Position numbers and translations under genes: made by a program. From contig OY755252.1 of assembly GCA_963576725.1 (NCBI GenBank), positions 29,281,078-29,345,077 of the forward strand: a stretch of DNA of 64,000 nt. Reading direction: 5' to 3'. This document shows positions 20,890 to 32,479 of the stretch, piece after piece. The notes under the pieces are model-generated. The model saw only the letters and a list, made by a program, of their open reading frames with translations, did not search any database and was not told where the DNA came from. How positions within the stretch are numbered: the first letter of the stretch is position 1; each line of letters starts with the position of its first letter. This stretch comes from Azorinus chamasolen (Eukaryota > Mollusca > Bivalvia > Cardiida > Solecurtidae).

Positions 20890-21690
20890 TTCCATCTTAT
20901 TGGAATTACATTTCTCAACTTTTTCTTTACTAAAAGGTTTTAATAGTCGAAATTTGATTATGTCTGATAAACTTCTTAAGCAAGATTGTATACATCATGC
21001 AATTTTGTTTCTATTTTTTATCGAAATTTACCTCTCATTAGTAAATATAATTGCATATGATTGCGATCGTTACTGCAACAAGATATTTCTCACCCAGAAT
21101 TATATAACTTGATTCGGGGTTCATATCCATGGTCATGGTTTTTAATTAAACACATTAAAACTTTTAGAATATAGGACATGACCCTATTAAAGTGCACATC
21201 ATGGAATGTTTGGTTATTGATCCCTTTAACAATCGGTAACTGCGCTTCTCGCATTGCTTGTGCGATGGCACACTACAATTGCTCTTACTTCAGCAAAGTT
21301 ATTGAGGACATATTGACTGACAGTTGTTATTATACTCTGTTTACATATTGCCCTATGTTGACCGTCGTCTTTGTCGTGGGGAAGTCCAGCGGGGATACCT
21401 TAATGTACACTGTTTGTTAAACTAGGATGACTATGAGAAATGTGTGAGGTTAGGACATCAGTAAAGCGGTTTAAACACCCAGTGGTGGCTTTGCCACCCT
21501 TGCTTTTATGTTTGGCTGGTGTATTTGTTTTTTGTACTTTTTGTACTTGTCCTATTGTTGATAATGATTTTTTTCATCTCGTGTGTGTATGTATGTGTGT
21601 GTGGTTGTGTATATCGATAATCTTCTATCGATAACTTGGTGGATGATAGCCGTTATGTGTGGCTTTTCCTTCTTAACCTTACTGCGTTTT
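20890..21690 (+). pseudogene. YLDD-type retroelement copy, subfamily 2, decayed
   Basis: It has GGTTTTAATAGTCGAAATTTG, SDKLLKQ and LPLISKYN-type sequence with frameshifts. The 3' UTR follows (GTCCAGCGGGGATACC near 21385, GCGGTTTAAACACCCAG near 21465) with a TGTGTGTATG remnant. It is a decayed relative of 2226-3800. Confidence 0.7.
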
Positions 21691-22148
21691 TTATTCATAT
21701 ATGCATTTGCTAATGCAAAATGCACAGTGGTCTCACTATATGTATATAAAATACTACATGCCTAAAAGTACAGTATTTATTAATAACCTCGTTATATGAT
21801 CTGCTCTGTTTGAATAAAATATTACATTGTCCATACAATTTTCTACACAGTTTATTACCTCTGTGGACGGTCCTCAATGAAATGTCTTGATTGAAGTATG
21901 GGCCTGTGATATATTGTTAACACTGCTTTGTAACACTTTGTACACATGAATATATTTAAAGCCATGCATTTAGTCCATTTAGCTTACTCACCTCGCCATT
22001 TCTGAATGAATTGCGACAAGTCACCTACTGAGTGTGAAACTGTTTGTTTAAGTACTACTTGGTGCAGCGTTCCACATTATGAACAAAAAAGTGCTGTTGT
22101 ACCCATACTTGAAGAATAGCTAAAAAGACGTGTACTGTGTTGTTTCAG

Positions 22149-22205
22149 GTTTGTTCCCTGCCTATTTCCATTACCTACACGGGCAGTGAAAAACGTATAC
22201 CATAG
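22149..22205 (+). CDS. Candidate alternative terminal exon of the kinase gene
   Basis: A strong acceptor (GTGTTGTTTCAG) is followed by an 18-codon phase-0 frame, VCSLPISITYTGSEKRIP, and TAG. Phase 0 matches the donor of kinase exon 3. The stop falls exactly at the border of a Tc1-like TE fragment (TA then CAGTGAAGCTC), so the TE may have created the end. Short length keeps confidence low. Confidence 0.3.
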   Translation, partial: VCSLPISITYTGSEKRIP

Positions 22206-22340
22206 TACAGTGAAGCTCACTTATAACGGAATCCTGGGGACCTTAATATTGATTTCGCTATATCCAAACTTTGTTTGATCATTAAGACGAAATGTTCGGT
22301 ATTTATGTATGGATATAGCGAATTTCTTTATAGTGCACAA
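22206..22340. mobile_element. Tc1/mariner-type MITE fragment
   Basis: TA-CAGTGAAGCTCACTTATAACG begins the fragment, and GATATAGCGAATTTC marks the inner inverted arm (GATTTCGCTATATCC). No matching right terminus was found, so it looks truncated. 22340-23080 shows nothing identifiable. Confidence 0.5.
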
Positions 22341-23084
22341 AGGTCATGCGGATTCTGATCCTGATCAGGTGCCACATTTTAATGTAGCTGCTGACCAAAG
22401 TCTATATGCATGTAGTTGACTTTGTCATATGTTTGGTAATTTCATAGCATGTCTTTTATGAAATGTAACGGAAAAGCAAATTCATCTCAATTATAAATAA
22501 CAATATTGGTGAAATGAGTTGACCAATTGCTTCCTTTTCCATTGCTCAGTGCAAAACTATGCTAACCCTATAGTTATTTTAGTGAAGAGAATGTCTTATA
22601 TGCATGTAAGTGCATGCTTCAATCAATTTTTTTTCAAATTAATGCGTTATTCTTGGTGTCGTTGTGATTCTTGTACCTTCTTATTTGCTTATTTATTTAT
22701 TATATGTACATATGTATCACGAAATATGACCATCAGTGTTCAGCTAAGTGGCAGCGGACTCGCTGGAACTTAAATGTGTATTGGCCCGCACTCAGATTTT
22801 GCCTATGTCGGTGCCGATTGTCCGAAACATATCTTAGAATAGTTATCTGCGGTTGCTTCAATGCAAAGTACACATATATTCTGACAAACGTTTCTATTGG
22901 CCAAAATCAAAATATACGATAGGAAATGAGAAAAAATATCCAATTAGATGCGATATTGTAACTTGTTTCAGGTCCCGTTATGAAACTAGTTACATAAAGA
23001 GGGATACCATTCTTGCATTAGATTCGTCCCTTTTGAATACGGACTCAGCAGCATGTTTATGCCTTGCACGGTGCCCACAAAATT

Positions 23085-23160
23085 TCCTTGCGTTGCTGTT
23101 CGGGCGAGTGTTTGTTCTGTATGTGGTGTTTCCTGCATGACTCATTTTTGTACTTTTATG
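23085..23160 (+). repeat. Extreme 3' end of YLDD retroelement
   Basis: GTTGCTGTTCGGGCGAGTG, TGTATGTGGTGTTTCCTGC and ATGACTCATTTTTGTACTT match the ends of the copies at 20700, 27163 and 29388. This is a severely 5'-truncated insertion. Confidence 0.7.
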
Positions 23161-23429
23161 CGCCGTATTCATTTCCTGTGGGAATGATGCAATTATGCCT
23201 CCTCGACAGAAAACTTGACTATAACAAAGATCGTGACCAGGATGGTGCCTTCTTCTAACACATACTGGTTAGATCAGATAATTATTCGGGCTAAAACTAT
23301 TGACACCCTGTATATTTATAATTGTATGTCCCTTGGGCGTATTGCTTTGCTCTGTCTGTTGGTTGGCTGGTTGGTTTGTTCCCAACCCTAACATTTGCGA
23401 TACTTTTGTTCTTATTGTACAGACATACA

Positions 23430-24505
23430 AAGATAGCATTTTATCATGCAACGTCACGAAATATATTCACGTCCTACTAGCATAATATTTTCCACGTCGA
23501 TGCCATATTTTGTGAGGTATAGTGCACGTGTACTGACCCCACTGGGAAGCAAGTTTAGTTCAGCCAATAGGAGGAAAACAGAAGGACGAACAAGGCATAC
23601 TTAAATATACATTTAAAATTAACACATTTGCTCACCATTGTTTCTTCTAATCTACTACACTCCAAGTATGATTATGTTGTAAAACCGATAACGTCACTGC
23701 AGGCCAATATGATGACACATATATCGCACGTGCGTGTATTTTCATTCAGGGGACGAAACCGCTTAAGCAAACTTTCTTTTTCTTCATTTTTTCCAATTTT
23801 CTTAGTGTTTCTTGATAATTTATAAGAATTACTGTACTAGTAGTTTTGAAGTTAAACTGTATTTTGGCTCGCCAGAAAATTAGCCAAATGCTCGCCAAGG
23901 TTAGCATTTAACAACTTTTCCAACTCGCCAAAATACAGCTGAAGTACTAGCATAGTAATTCTTGTTTATCATGCAACGTCACCAAATACAGTTACTTCCT
24001 ACAAGCATAATATTTTCAATGTCGAGGCTGTATTTTGTGAGGATTAGTGCATGTGTAATGACCCTACTGGGATGCAAGTTTGGTTCAGTCAATAGGAGGA
24101 CAACAGAAGGACAAAAAATGCATAATTAAACATAAACATCAAATTTAACACATTTGCTCACCTTTGTCTCAACTACTTGTCCATATAAAAGGATTAAATC
24201 AAGTTTGCTTATGTTGTAAAAGTCGATGACGTCACTGCACGCCAATATGACGTCACGTATATCGCACTTGCATGTATTTTCATTCAGGAGACGAAACCGC
24301 TTGAGCACTTTTTTCTGCGTTTTCTGCATCATTTCTTGGTGTTGCATGATAAAATAATTACTGCGCTAGTAGTTTTGAAGTTAAGCTGTATTTTGGCTCG
24401 TCAGAAAAGCAGTTAAATGCTCGCCAAGGCTCGCATTTAACAACTTTTCTAACCCACCAAAATACAGCTGCACTTCAAAACTACTAGCGTAGTAATTCTT
24501 ATGTA
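23430..24505. repeat. Repeat family E, two tandem copies of about 540 bp
   Basis: Units at about 23430-23965 and 23967-24505 share GCAACGTCACCAAATACAG, CCAATAGGAGG, TGACGTCA-like sites, CATGTATTTTCATTCAGG and a terminal hairpin (AGAATTACTG...TAGTAGTTTTGAAGTTAA with its inverted arm ending GTAATTCTT). A third copy is at 34494-35025. A minus-strand frame (LLNENTCKCDIRDVILACSD, KLDLILLYGQ) is partly conserved between the second and third copies. Confidence 0.7.
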
Positions 24506-24509
24506 TGCG

Positions 24510-25245
24510 AACATTTAAGGGGTTACTTAAGGTCTTGATCATACGTTAGTGTGAGAATGTTATATTGGGGGCATATTGTTTTAAAAATGTAAACATATTG
24601 TTTATAATGGCTTATGTACACAGTGCTTAACGTCATGACAAAACCTTTATAAAAATTAAGTATGTAAGCAAATAGACCATTAACAGAGAGCCGTCTTGTC
24701 TTGGGCTACCCTATTGCAAAGGCGATGATACGTCTTTATCAGGTAAAGATTGAAGTAACCTGTCTATCGCCTATTTCAAAAGCATTTATGCGATACAGTT
24801 ACAGTGGTGGTATTTTATCATGCTGAATTGTGTATTGTTCAGACTGATCACACATACCCCTAATTGTTGACCTCGTCAGTAAACTTATTGCCGTTCACCT
24901 AATAATTCACTAACAAACTCCTCATATAATTGGGTATATAACCTAAGGTACTTTACGTAGGGGTGTAATGATGACACGGAATTGACTAGATTGGATTAAG
25001 ATGTCATTTTGTAAGCAGCCATACTCTGGGTTTGACCAGCATCCAAATAACTTATGGTTCTTTCAGTATTTAGGCATATGACAAACATACGCTTCGAATA
25101 TTACAGTTTATATGTTGTTCGCCCATCATTGGATAGTAAGGACAATGATTTCTTTCTACGTAATTGACCTGGTTTTATGCGCCCAGATGTGATCAACTAT
25201 TCAAATTAGGTCGTAAAAGTAACAAATACAAGTGAGACACATGTA
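24510..25245. other. No recognisable feature
   Basis: The sequence is unique-looking and AT-rich. A worn MITE A hairpin piece (AGAGCCGTCTTGTCTTGGG) lies near 24685. Nothing else is seen. Confidence 0.4.
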
Positions 25246-25249
25246 GTCT

Positions 25250-25690
25250 GTATATTAGATGCTGATTGACATGGCTGCACGTGTTTCCTTGGCATCCCTG
25301 AGGCGAGACTCTTCTGATGTCATGAATCCGTCACTGATTATAATGACGACAGTAGGGACGATCAAGATGTGTATTCCCTAGCTTTTCAAGGCATTTTAGA
25401 TACCCTGAGGGGACACTTTAGACTGTCATTGAATACTTGTCTTTGTTCTGTCTACTTACACCGCTCTGTCCAGTTGTGAACTTACAATAGAGATGCTGCT
25501 TAGAAGTCCTGACGTCAGACATCCTGTATACATAATCAGCCAATCGCGGTTGGCATTTCTGGAGAAATGTGTGGATTGAGGGTAGATTCATTGTCTTGCA
25601 TTCTGATGTTTCTGCTCTTGCATAGGCGTGTTGTATGGAAGTGGTGGAAGTTAAGGGCATGTCTGCGCTAGACAGTCCATTTTACAGGCA
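25250..25690 (-). pseudogene. LINE relic, C-terminal part
   Basis: The minus-strand frame reads HTFLQKCQPRLADYVYRMSD, SKQHLYCKFTTGQSGVSRQN and KDKYSMTV. This is the conserved QLRWxGHVxRMxDxRxPKxxxxGxLxxGxRxxGRPxKRxKD region after the RT domain of one LINE group, with many replacements. It is the most downstream of four collinear pieces of one element (25970, 30297, 32190). Confidence 0.6.
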
Positions 25691-25969
25691 TACAATGGAG
25701 ATTTAATACAAAAACCGCCTTGTACAATTCCACCGTCGTTGTAAATAAGATACCTCTTTTATCCAAAAGGGTAGGACAAAGTTTACCTAAAGCTGCAAAA
25801 AGTGACAACCCTGATGTTCATTTCATCATCGATGTACACATATCGTCATATTGTACTGCCGCGCTATGTGAATTTGTCGACTGCGTGAAAGTTTGTGCTC
25901 TTAACCTCAATGGTGTGGTTGTGTGCTGTCTATATGTACGCTATATATGATGCAAGCTGGCACATTACC

Positions 25970-26150
25970 TCAGTCAGCCTCAACAAGGTGGTAATTGTTC
26001 GACCAAAGTTATCACATGCTTCTGCAAACTCTCCCATGCTATGCTGCATCTATGCTCAGAAGAAGCATTAAGAGCACACTCATCGGCGAATAGAAGGTCA
26101 CGAAAGGTGCTTTCGTTTGAGGGTCTTGCACAAAATTCTGTCATTGGGTT
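25970..26150 (-). pseudogene. LINE relic, RT motif C
   Basis: The minus-strand translation gives FRDLLFADECALNASSEHRC, a decayed form of the FADDCALNA catalytic block with the second Asp changed to Glu. It ends where the mariner begins (about 26150). Confidence 0.65.
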
Positions 26151-26190
26151 CGGATTTCTTAAGTGATACGTGTAATTAAAAATAGTTTTA

Positions 26191-27135
26191 TTACAAACCT
26201 TCGAAGTATTCCCCCTTTACTGAAACAGATTTTTGTAACCTTTTTACCCAGTCTCGAAAAGCGAAAGATTATTCTTCTTTATGTATCTGTTGGAGACACT
26301 GATAGATAGCGCTGCCAAGAGAACTTCTGGACTTAAATTTCTTTCCAGAAAACATTTTCTTCAGTCTAGGAAATAAACAAAATTCACAGAGACTCAGGTC
26401 AGGTGAATAATGTGGATGGTTTACAACTTTCACATTTTCAGAAGCCAGAAAAGACATAACAGCATCGCTCCTGTGAGAAAAGGTGTTATCATGTATAATA
26501 TGGACACCTGCCCATCCTATGCTTGGACGTTTCTTATTGTAAAAACCTTTGCCTGTCTGTAGTACAGAGTTCTTGTAGAATCGTCCAGTGACTGTACGAC
26601 CAGATGGGCAAGGCACTTGAACGACAGACCCACTCGAATTAAAGAATATTGCGTACAACATCTTTTTTTAACTTATGTTTCTCTTGTCAATACATGGACG
26701 TTTCTGATCTTTTCGCTTCCATTGCTTATTATCAGCCCTTCTCTGTGGCTCAAACATGTGCACCCAGGTTTCATCACCTGTAAGCAAGTTATAAATAACC
26801 TGACTATCACAACCTTTGTATATTTTCAAAAGTTCCCGGGCACATTTAAGGCGTTGTTTCTTTTGTTCGTCAGTGCGCAAATGAGGTACCCATATAGCGC
26901 AAACCTTTCTCAGGTTCAAACGCTTTTACAGAATTGGTTACACGCTGCCTTATGATATGACAGTACAACTAGCTATATCTGTCACAGACAATCGCGCATC
27001 CTGCTCGACGACAACCTTTACAGCAGCGATGTTTGCCTTACTAACAGAGGTTTTAGGTCTACCAGGACGGATGTCACACCTTAAACTGTGCGTATTGATA
27101 TGGCATTAGGTCCATATATACCACACAATTCTTTC
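26191..27135 (-). pseudogene. Mariner transposase, inactivated
   Basis: The frame reads, 5' to 3' on minus: GPNAIS helix-turn-helix remnants, a deletion/frameshift near 27070, KTSVSKANIAAVKVVVEQDA, and a stop near 26955. Then comes LNLRKVCAIWVPHLRTDEQK, TGDETWVHMFEPQRR (first catalytic Asp), a stop at 26668, IHDNTFSHRSD (second Asp), and HPHYSPDLSLCEFCLFPRLK, where the third catalytic residue is Glu. A stop at about 26270 and FRDWVKRLQKSVSVKGEYFE follow, ending with TAA at 26191. Spacing between the second and third catalytic residues is 34, as in mariners. At least three nonsense codons plus a frameshift make it dead. The 5' side abuts a retroelement copy. Confidence 0.85.
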
Positions 27136-27162
27136 AATATCTGCTTTGAATCTATATCAAGG

Positions 27163-27835
27163 GTACAAAAATAAGTCATGCAGGAAACGCCACATACAGA
27201 ACAAACAGTCGCCCGAACAGCAACACAAGAAAACAGCAAATGTACATAACTATAAAAACATCAAGAGACGCACAAAGACAAAACAAACATACAATAGGGG
27301 GAAGATGGAAGTACCGCCTTTGAACGGTCAGTGACAACAATCACTGGGGGTTAAACCGGTTTATGAGCGCCCAACCTCACACTTATTCCACCCCCACCCT
27401 AAAAGACAAACAGTGTAAATAAACTTGTCCCCTCTCCGACTAATCTACAACAACCAAGATGGAATATACAGTGGTAAAGTGCATGTATAACGAAAACATT
27501 TTAGTGACCAACTGTATCAACCTATCACTAGTGTACTCAATGATTGAGCTGTAAACAGAGAAACTGTAGAAAAGTAATAAAGGGTACGACAAAAACGAAA
27601 TAGTACAGATATCCGACGTTCTCCTTACGTTTCTGGATTTAAGAGGTCGACTTCATAGAGTACTACACCTTTATTGTCGGTGTACATGCAAAGAGGCCAG
27701 CGTAATTGCCAACTGTAAAAGGGTTGACAACCAAACATGCCGTATGTTGAAGTACTACAGGATGATATCCCTTTTTAATGATTTTTTAACATATTTGATG
27801 AACACAGTGTGATAAAAATGAGTATGTCCAATAAA
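27163..27835 (-). repeat. YLDD-type retroelement 3' part, subfamily 1, reverse orientation
   Basis: From the 3' end: AAAATAAGTCATGCAGGAAAC, GTCGCCCGAACAGCAACAC, GGGGTTAAACCGGTTTATG, then the C-terminal codon block (GTCGGTGTACATGCAAAGAGG, AAAAGGGTTGACAACC). The nearly identical sister copy is at 29388-29995. Confidence 0.75.
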
Positions 27836-28245
27836 TTTGTAAATCACATCACAATAAAATTCAGGATGTGAAATACCGTGTCGCAGAAGCGCCTTGAGAT
27901 TACATTGGTACTTGCCAATAAGCATTTGATATAGCTACGAATTTCAGCCTTTTCGTCCATTTTACATTGAGAGCCGTAAATTGGCCAGTGTATATGACTG
28001 CATGTATTTCAATTTGAAACTAGAACTGTAAGCCAAAGGCTAACGAATACCCCCACTTGTCTGCTTGGCAGAACACCTATCATCAATCTGAACATGTGTA
28101 CAGAAACGTCAAGAGATTTAAAAACAATACATGCCCCAACCCAATTTATGTAGTAAAAATGAAGAATAATTCAGAGAAATAAGATCCTTTCAGAAGGTTT
28201 TTGTCAAATCCAAAGTTCTAAAGCTAGGTACCTTTTCAGAAAAAC

Positions 28246-28740
28246 ATAAGTTCAAGGACCATAACTATGACAAAAAATTATTCAACCAGACCGATATTTG
28301 AATTTAAGCTGTATCTCATCTAGATTTATTTTTATGTCAAATATGAAGTTAATATCTGCAACCACTTTCAAAGAAAGACTGGAAAATTGAAAATTTGACA
28401 TAAAAAATAAAGTTCAAGGGCCATAACTCTGGCAAAAATTATTCAAACATACTGAGATTGGAAAGTAAGCTGTAAATCATCTAGAGTTAGATTTATGCCA
28501 AATATAAAGTTAATATCTCCAATCACTTCCAAATAAAGTCTGGAAAATCCCAAATTTGAAGAAAAAAATTAAAGTTCAAGGGCAATAACTCTAGAAATAA
28601 TTATTCAACCGGACTGAGATTGTATTATAGGCTGTACCTTATCTAGATTTAGCTTTGTACTAAATATAGATTTGATATCTCAAGTCAGTTCCATAGAAAG
28701 TCCAGAAAATCGGAAAACATTGGTAGGGGACTAAAAAGGG
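28246..28740 (-). repeat. Three tandem units of about 160 bp in a GGGGGTATA-type element
   Basis: AAGTTCAAGGRCCATAACT recurs at about 28250, 28410 and 28572, each followed by AATTATTCAAMC and ATCTAGA blocks. With the terminal hairpin at 28930-28975 this looks like the interior of one non-autonomous element. 27840-28245 shows no other feature. Confidence 0.6.
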
Positions 28741-28849
28741 GAGATAACTCCTGAAGTAGTGGTCCGATCCTAACGGAAATATGCGGTGCACAGGTTTATA
28801 TGGTCATATGGCTATGTATTAACTTTCAACCAAATTTAAGCAAAACTGT

Positions 28850-28980
28850 AGAAGAAGAAGGCCGGACAAAATTGTGTCCACGGACGGACAGACGGACGGA
28901 CGGACAGGCGGACAGACGGACGGACAGACGGACAACCTGATTCCAGTATACCCCCCCAACTTCGTTGTGGGGGTATAATA
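28850..28980 (-). mobile_element. Terminus of GGGGGTATA element with GGACGGAC repeat
   Basis: An array of GGACGGACAGAC units runs from about 28885 to 28932. A perfect terminal hairpin follows, TATACCCCCCCAACTTCG / TTGTGGGGGTATA. A related end in the opposite orientation is at 29180. Confidence 0.7.
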
Positions 28981-29179
28981 ACTCTATCATTTGTAAAGCA
29001 ATTTGCACGAAACAAACGGATATCGTTCGATAGTGAACACACTATTTAGGTGCAGTGAAGCGTTTTAAAACATACGTGGTTTAAAACTATGGAAACCCGT
29101 TAGTGACAGAACTTTTTGCAGGACCCTCGTATCTCTAGTTTCAGATTTAGACGTCTCGGATGTACAGCTTGTTTGTTTT

Positions 29180-29345
29180 TATACCCCCGCAAACGAAGTT
29201 TTGTGGGGGTATACTGGAGTCAGCATGTCCGCCCGTCTGATAACTTGCAAAGTATAAAAGCTATTGACTTCAAACTTCATATGCAGATAGATCACATTGA
29301 CCGCAAGTGCGGTGCACAAGGTTCGATAACCTGACCTCAGTACTT
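29180..29345 (+). mobile_element. Second GGGGGTATA element terminus, split by a retroelement
   Basis: TATACCCCCGCAAACG / TTTTGTGGGGGTATACTGG forms the terminal hairpin. The following CTTCAAACTTCATATGCAG and ACATTGACCGCAAGTGC blocks recur at 29995-30060 after the retroelement copy, showing interruption or duplication of this element. Confidence 0.6.
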
Positions 29346-29387
29346 TTGTAGTGTTTGCCTTTTGTTAATTTTTATCATAACTTTCAA

Positions 29388-29995
29388 AGTATAAGTACAA
29401 AAATGAGTCATGCAGGAAACACCACATACAGAACAAACAGTCGCCCGAACAGCAACACAAGGAAACAGCAAATGTACATAACTATAAAAACAACAAGAGA
29501 CGCACAAAGACAAAACAAACATGCAATAGGGGGAAGATGGAAGTACCGCCTTGGAACGGTCAGTGACAAAGGTCACTGGGGGGTTAAACCGGTTTATGGG
29601 CGCCCAACCTCACACTTATTCCATCCCCACCCTAAAAGACAAACAGTGTAAATAAACGTATCCCCTCCCCGACTAACTACAACAACCGCGACGGCAAATA
29701 CAGTGGTAAAGTGCATGTATAACGAAAACATTTAAGTGAACAAACTGTATCCACCTATCGCTAGTGTATTCAATGATTGAGCTGCAAACAGAGTAACTGT
29801 AGAAAAGTAATAAAAGGTACGACAAAAACGAAATAGTACAGATATCCGACTTTCTCTTTCCATTTCTGGATTTAAGAGGTCGCCTTCATAGAGTACTAAA
29901 CCTTTCTTGTCGGCGTACATGCAAAGAGGCCACCGTGATTGCCAACTGTAAAAGGGTTCACAACCAAACATGCAGTATGTCGTAGTATTGACATT
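29388..29995 (-). repeat. YLDD-type retroelement 3' part, subfamily 1, reverse orientation
   Basis: It is almost identical to 27163-27835, including GTCACTGGGGGGTTAAACC and CTTTCTTGTCGGCGTACATG. High identity between the two suggests recent activity or local duplication. Confidence 0.75.
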
Positions 29996-30296
29996 CAAAC
30001 TTCATATACAGATAGAATACATTGACCAGAAGTGCAGTGTTCAAGGTCCATACATCTGTCTTCATTATCTATTTTAGTTATTCCCTTATAATTTTGTCAA
30101 AAACTCGCTTGTTTTAATGAATGGAATTTTCTTCCGGAGCTTTTCTTTGTCATACCTTAACAGAACTTTTTTTTTAAAATTTTGCGGTTTTGGTGAACAC
30201 CATCTGAAGTTCTGCATCTGCGATAAAGGTTATAAATACATGATCTCCCTTTTCGCTAATTAACAAATGAAAAATTGGCGTTCGGGAGCTTTGTTT

Positions 30297-30640
30297 CTAT
30301 AACCCCATCTCTGTATCAAATGTGCTAGTGGGGGTATTAATCACTTGAAGTAGTAGTTCTAGTGTGTAACGGATTCTCGAACTGTGTCGTCTTGTGTATT
30401 GACGTACATCATTGAGCATTGCTGACAGCATGATAGAAATCAGTGTTGGTGCAAGGACTCGACCCTGTTTTGCCCCTTCACTGACAGACAAGTCAGTAGA
30501 AAGCCTCACCGTCGTCAGGTATGTGTGTCGTAATCTCTTCATTAAAATTCTGAATCATGGTGAGCTGGAGCTGGAGTGCATCCATACTTTGCTAGTATCT
30601 TCCATAACCCCACGCAACTGGCTGAGTCAAATGTTTTTTG
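30297..30640 (-). pseudogene. LINE relic, RT motifs A to B
   Basis: The minus strand reads KTFDSASCVGLWKILAKYGC (motif A region, normally KAFDxVxRxxLW), then a frameshift near 30542, then VSEGAKQGRVLAPTLISIML (motif B, normally GVKQGCVLAPTLF). It is collinear with the pieces at 32190 (5') and 25970 (3'). Confidence 0.7.
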
Positions 30641-30739
30641 GTTTTGGTTTGCCTCCGGAAGGTATTTTGTTTTTTCTTCTGTCTGTCGGTTGGCTGGTCG
30701 GTTGGTAGGTTTGTCCCTATTTGCTACTATTGCTTTCAA

Positions 30740-32230
30740 AGGATCTCCAACTTTCAGAATATATGTATTTCACAACAAAAGGTGTTAAGTGCTTGTTCGG
30801 TGGCCGCAAAAAAGTCGCCCCTTACTTCATTCTCAGTGTTGTTATATTGTCCGGTCCTTCGGGATCATTATTTTTGATATTATTAGTTTAGAAAATTGAA
30901 TAATGTTTAAGCCGGGGCATGAGTAGTGTTGCATTTTATTTGCTACTCATGAATAAGGCTCAATAAAACCGGGTATGCAGTTTTCTCTTTTTGCATTGCT
31001 ACTTATCTTTCGAAGGATCTTCCACTTTCGAAATTGAACGTTGGTGATAATTCTGTCGACATTGAACTTAAATAGTTCAATTTGCAGATTCTGTTCATTA
31101 GCAGTTATAAAAAATGCAACAATGCACACGCCCCCTAGCACCTAGCTTAAGCGATATTAAAATATATTCAAAACTAATACTATTGGGGCCACCTTTTACG
31201 GCGGCCACACATGCACTTAACACCTGTCGTTGTGAGGTACATAAGTTCTGAAAATCCTCCGTAAGTAAAAGTAGCAATGCGAAATAAGAAATTGCAGGCG
31301 CGGTTTATTGGGTCTGTTCATGAGCAATTGTCGAAAGTTCAATTTTCAAAACTAAATTTCAAAACTAATAACAATTACGCATTTGATCCTGAAGGACCAG
31401 AAATTATATTTAATCTGAGAATCACGTCACCTCTGTCAGCCCTCTGGTGATCATATAATCTAACATGTGCAAATGTTTTGATTTCGGATGCATCCGGGTT
31501 GTTTTCTTTCTAGCTGCTAATTGAAATAGCGTATTTGCGATAATCAAGTCATTTGAGCTACATGCCGTCCAAGAATGAGAAGGAACCCATTGATTGTGTT
31601 GTGCCTGACTATGATATCCTTCCATGAAATACATGGGTCTCAGGACCGACTCTAGAAGTACAGTCAACAAGAACAAACAGCTTGTCGGAGTTATGAAAAC
31701 TTGAGATCAGGGAGTCAAGTAGAAATTACCATTCGTCTTATCAGTATTGATCGTGGTCGGACCATACGGGCTGATTGCGGTTGCTTGCTTCTTGCCTGCG
31801 GGTGGCAGTTGCATCAGCATGAGTCTGTTGCTGACACTATTGGGTCGGCCTGTGATGTTCTTGATTAAAATGTAAAAAAGTGATTACTTAAATGCTTCTC
31901 ATCAACAGACTCAGGCTGTAAGTTTGTCTTTGCGCATTGCTAGCATTGCTTTCGAAGGATCTCCCACTATCAGAATGTATGTCCATCGCAATAACAGGTG
32001 TTAAGTGTTCGTTTGGCGGCCGTACAATGCACCTGGTTCAGTGTTTCTAGTATCAAAACTGAATACTTAAGCCGGTTCTAGGGACAGTGAGTAGTATTGT
32101 ATTTTAGTTACTACTCATGGAAAGACTCATTAAAACCGAGTCTGCAATTTTGTCTTTTCGCATTGCTACGATTGCTTTGGAAGGATCTTTTACTTTTCGG
32201 AATTTGAAGCAAAACTTAATTTCCCGGCGT
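30740..32230 (-). repeat. Repeat family Y, three reversed copies
   Basis: Copies at about 30740-31190, 31250-31420 and 31900-32230 carry GGATCTCCAACTTTCAGAA, GTCCTTCGGGATCATT, GCGTGAGTAG-type and CATGAATAAGGCTCAATAAA landmarks in reverse. They fill the gap between two LINE pieces. The 31430-31890 segment between them has no identified content. Confidence 0.6.
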
Positions 32231-32477
32231 TCTTCCTGTTAGCGTCAACTCCAGGAAAATGTCTAGCCGGCACGCTTTTCAGTAAGATTGACACTGACAA
32301 TGTAGCTATGACAACATTATAGCGGGTGAGTTCTCTAAAAACTAATGCAGTTCTTCTATCAGGTTGTTCAGCCTTGGTAAGAAACGTTCGAACATTCCAT
32401 ATACCGATGGTGATACTAGTCACCTTTGGGGTTTGTTTAGTTGTGTGTTCGTTAAACAGGCCTGTCACACATGTCAT
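32190..32477 (-). pseudogene. LINE relic, endonuclease N-terminus
   Basis: The minus strand reads SITIGIWNVRTFLTKAEQPD, RRTALVFRELTRYNVVIATL, the start of an AP-endonuclease domain of the LINE group often annotated as craniofacial development protein 2-like. The following catalytic residues are replaced (the usual SET is SVS). It is the 5'-most of four collinear pieces spanning 25.2-32.5 kb. Confidence 0.65.
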
Positions 32478-32479
32478 GT

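Noticed and set aside
28826..29042. Ser/Val/Arg-rich ORFs
   Set aside because: They are translations of the GGACGGACAGAC repeat.
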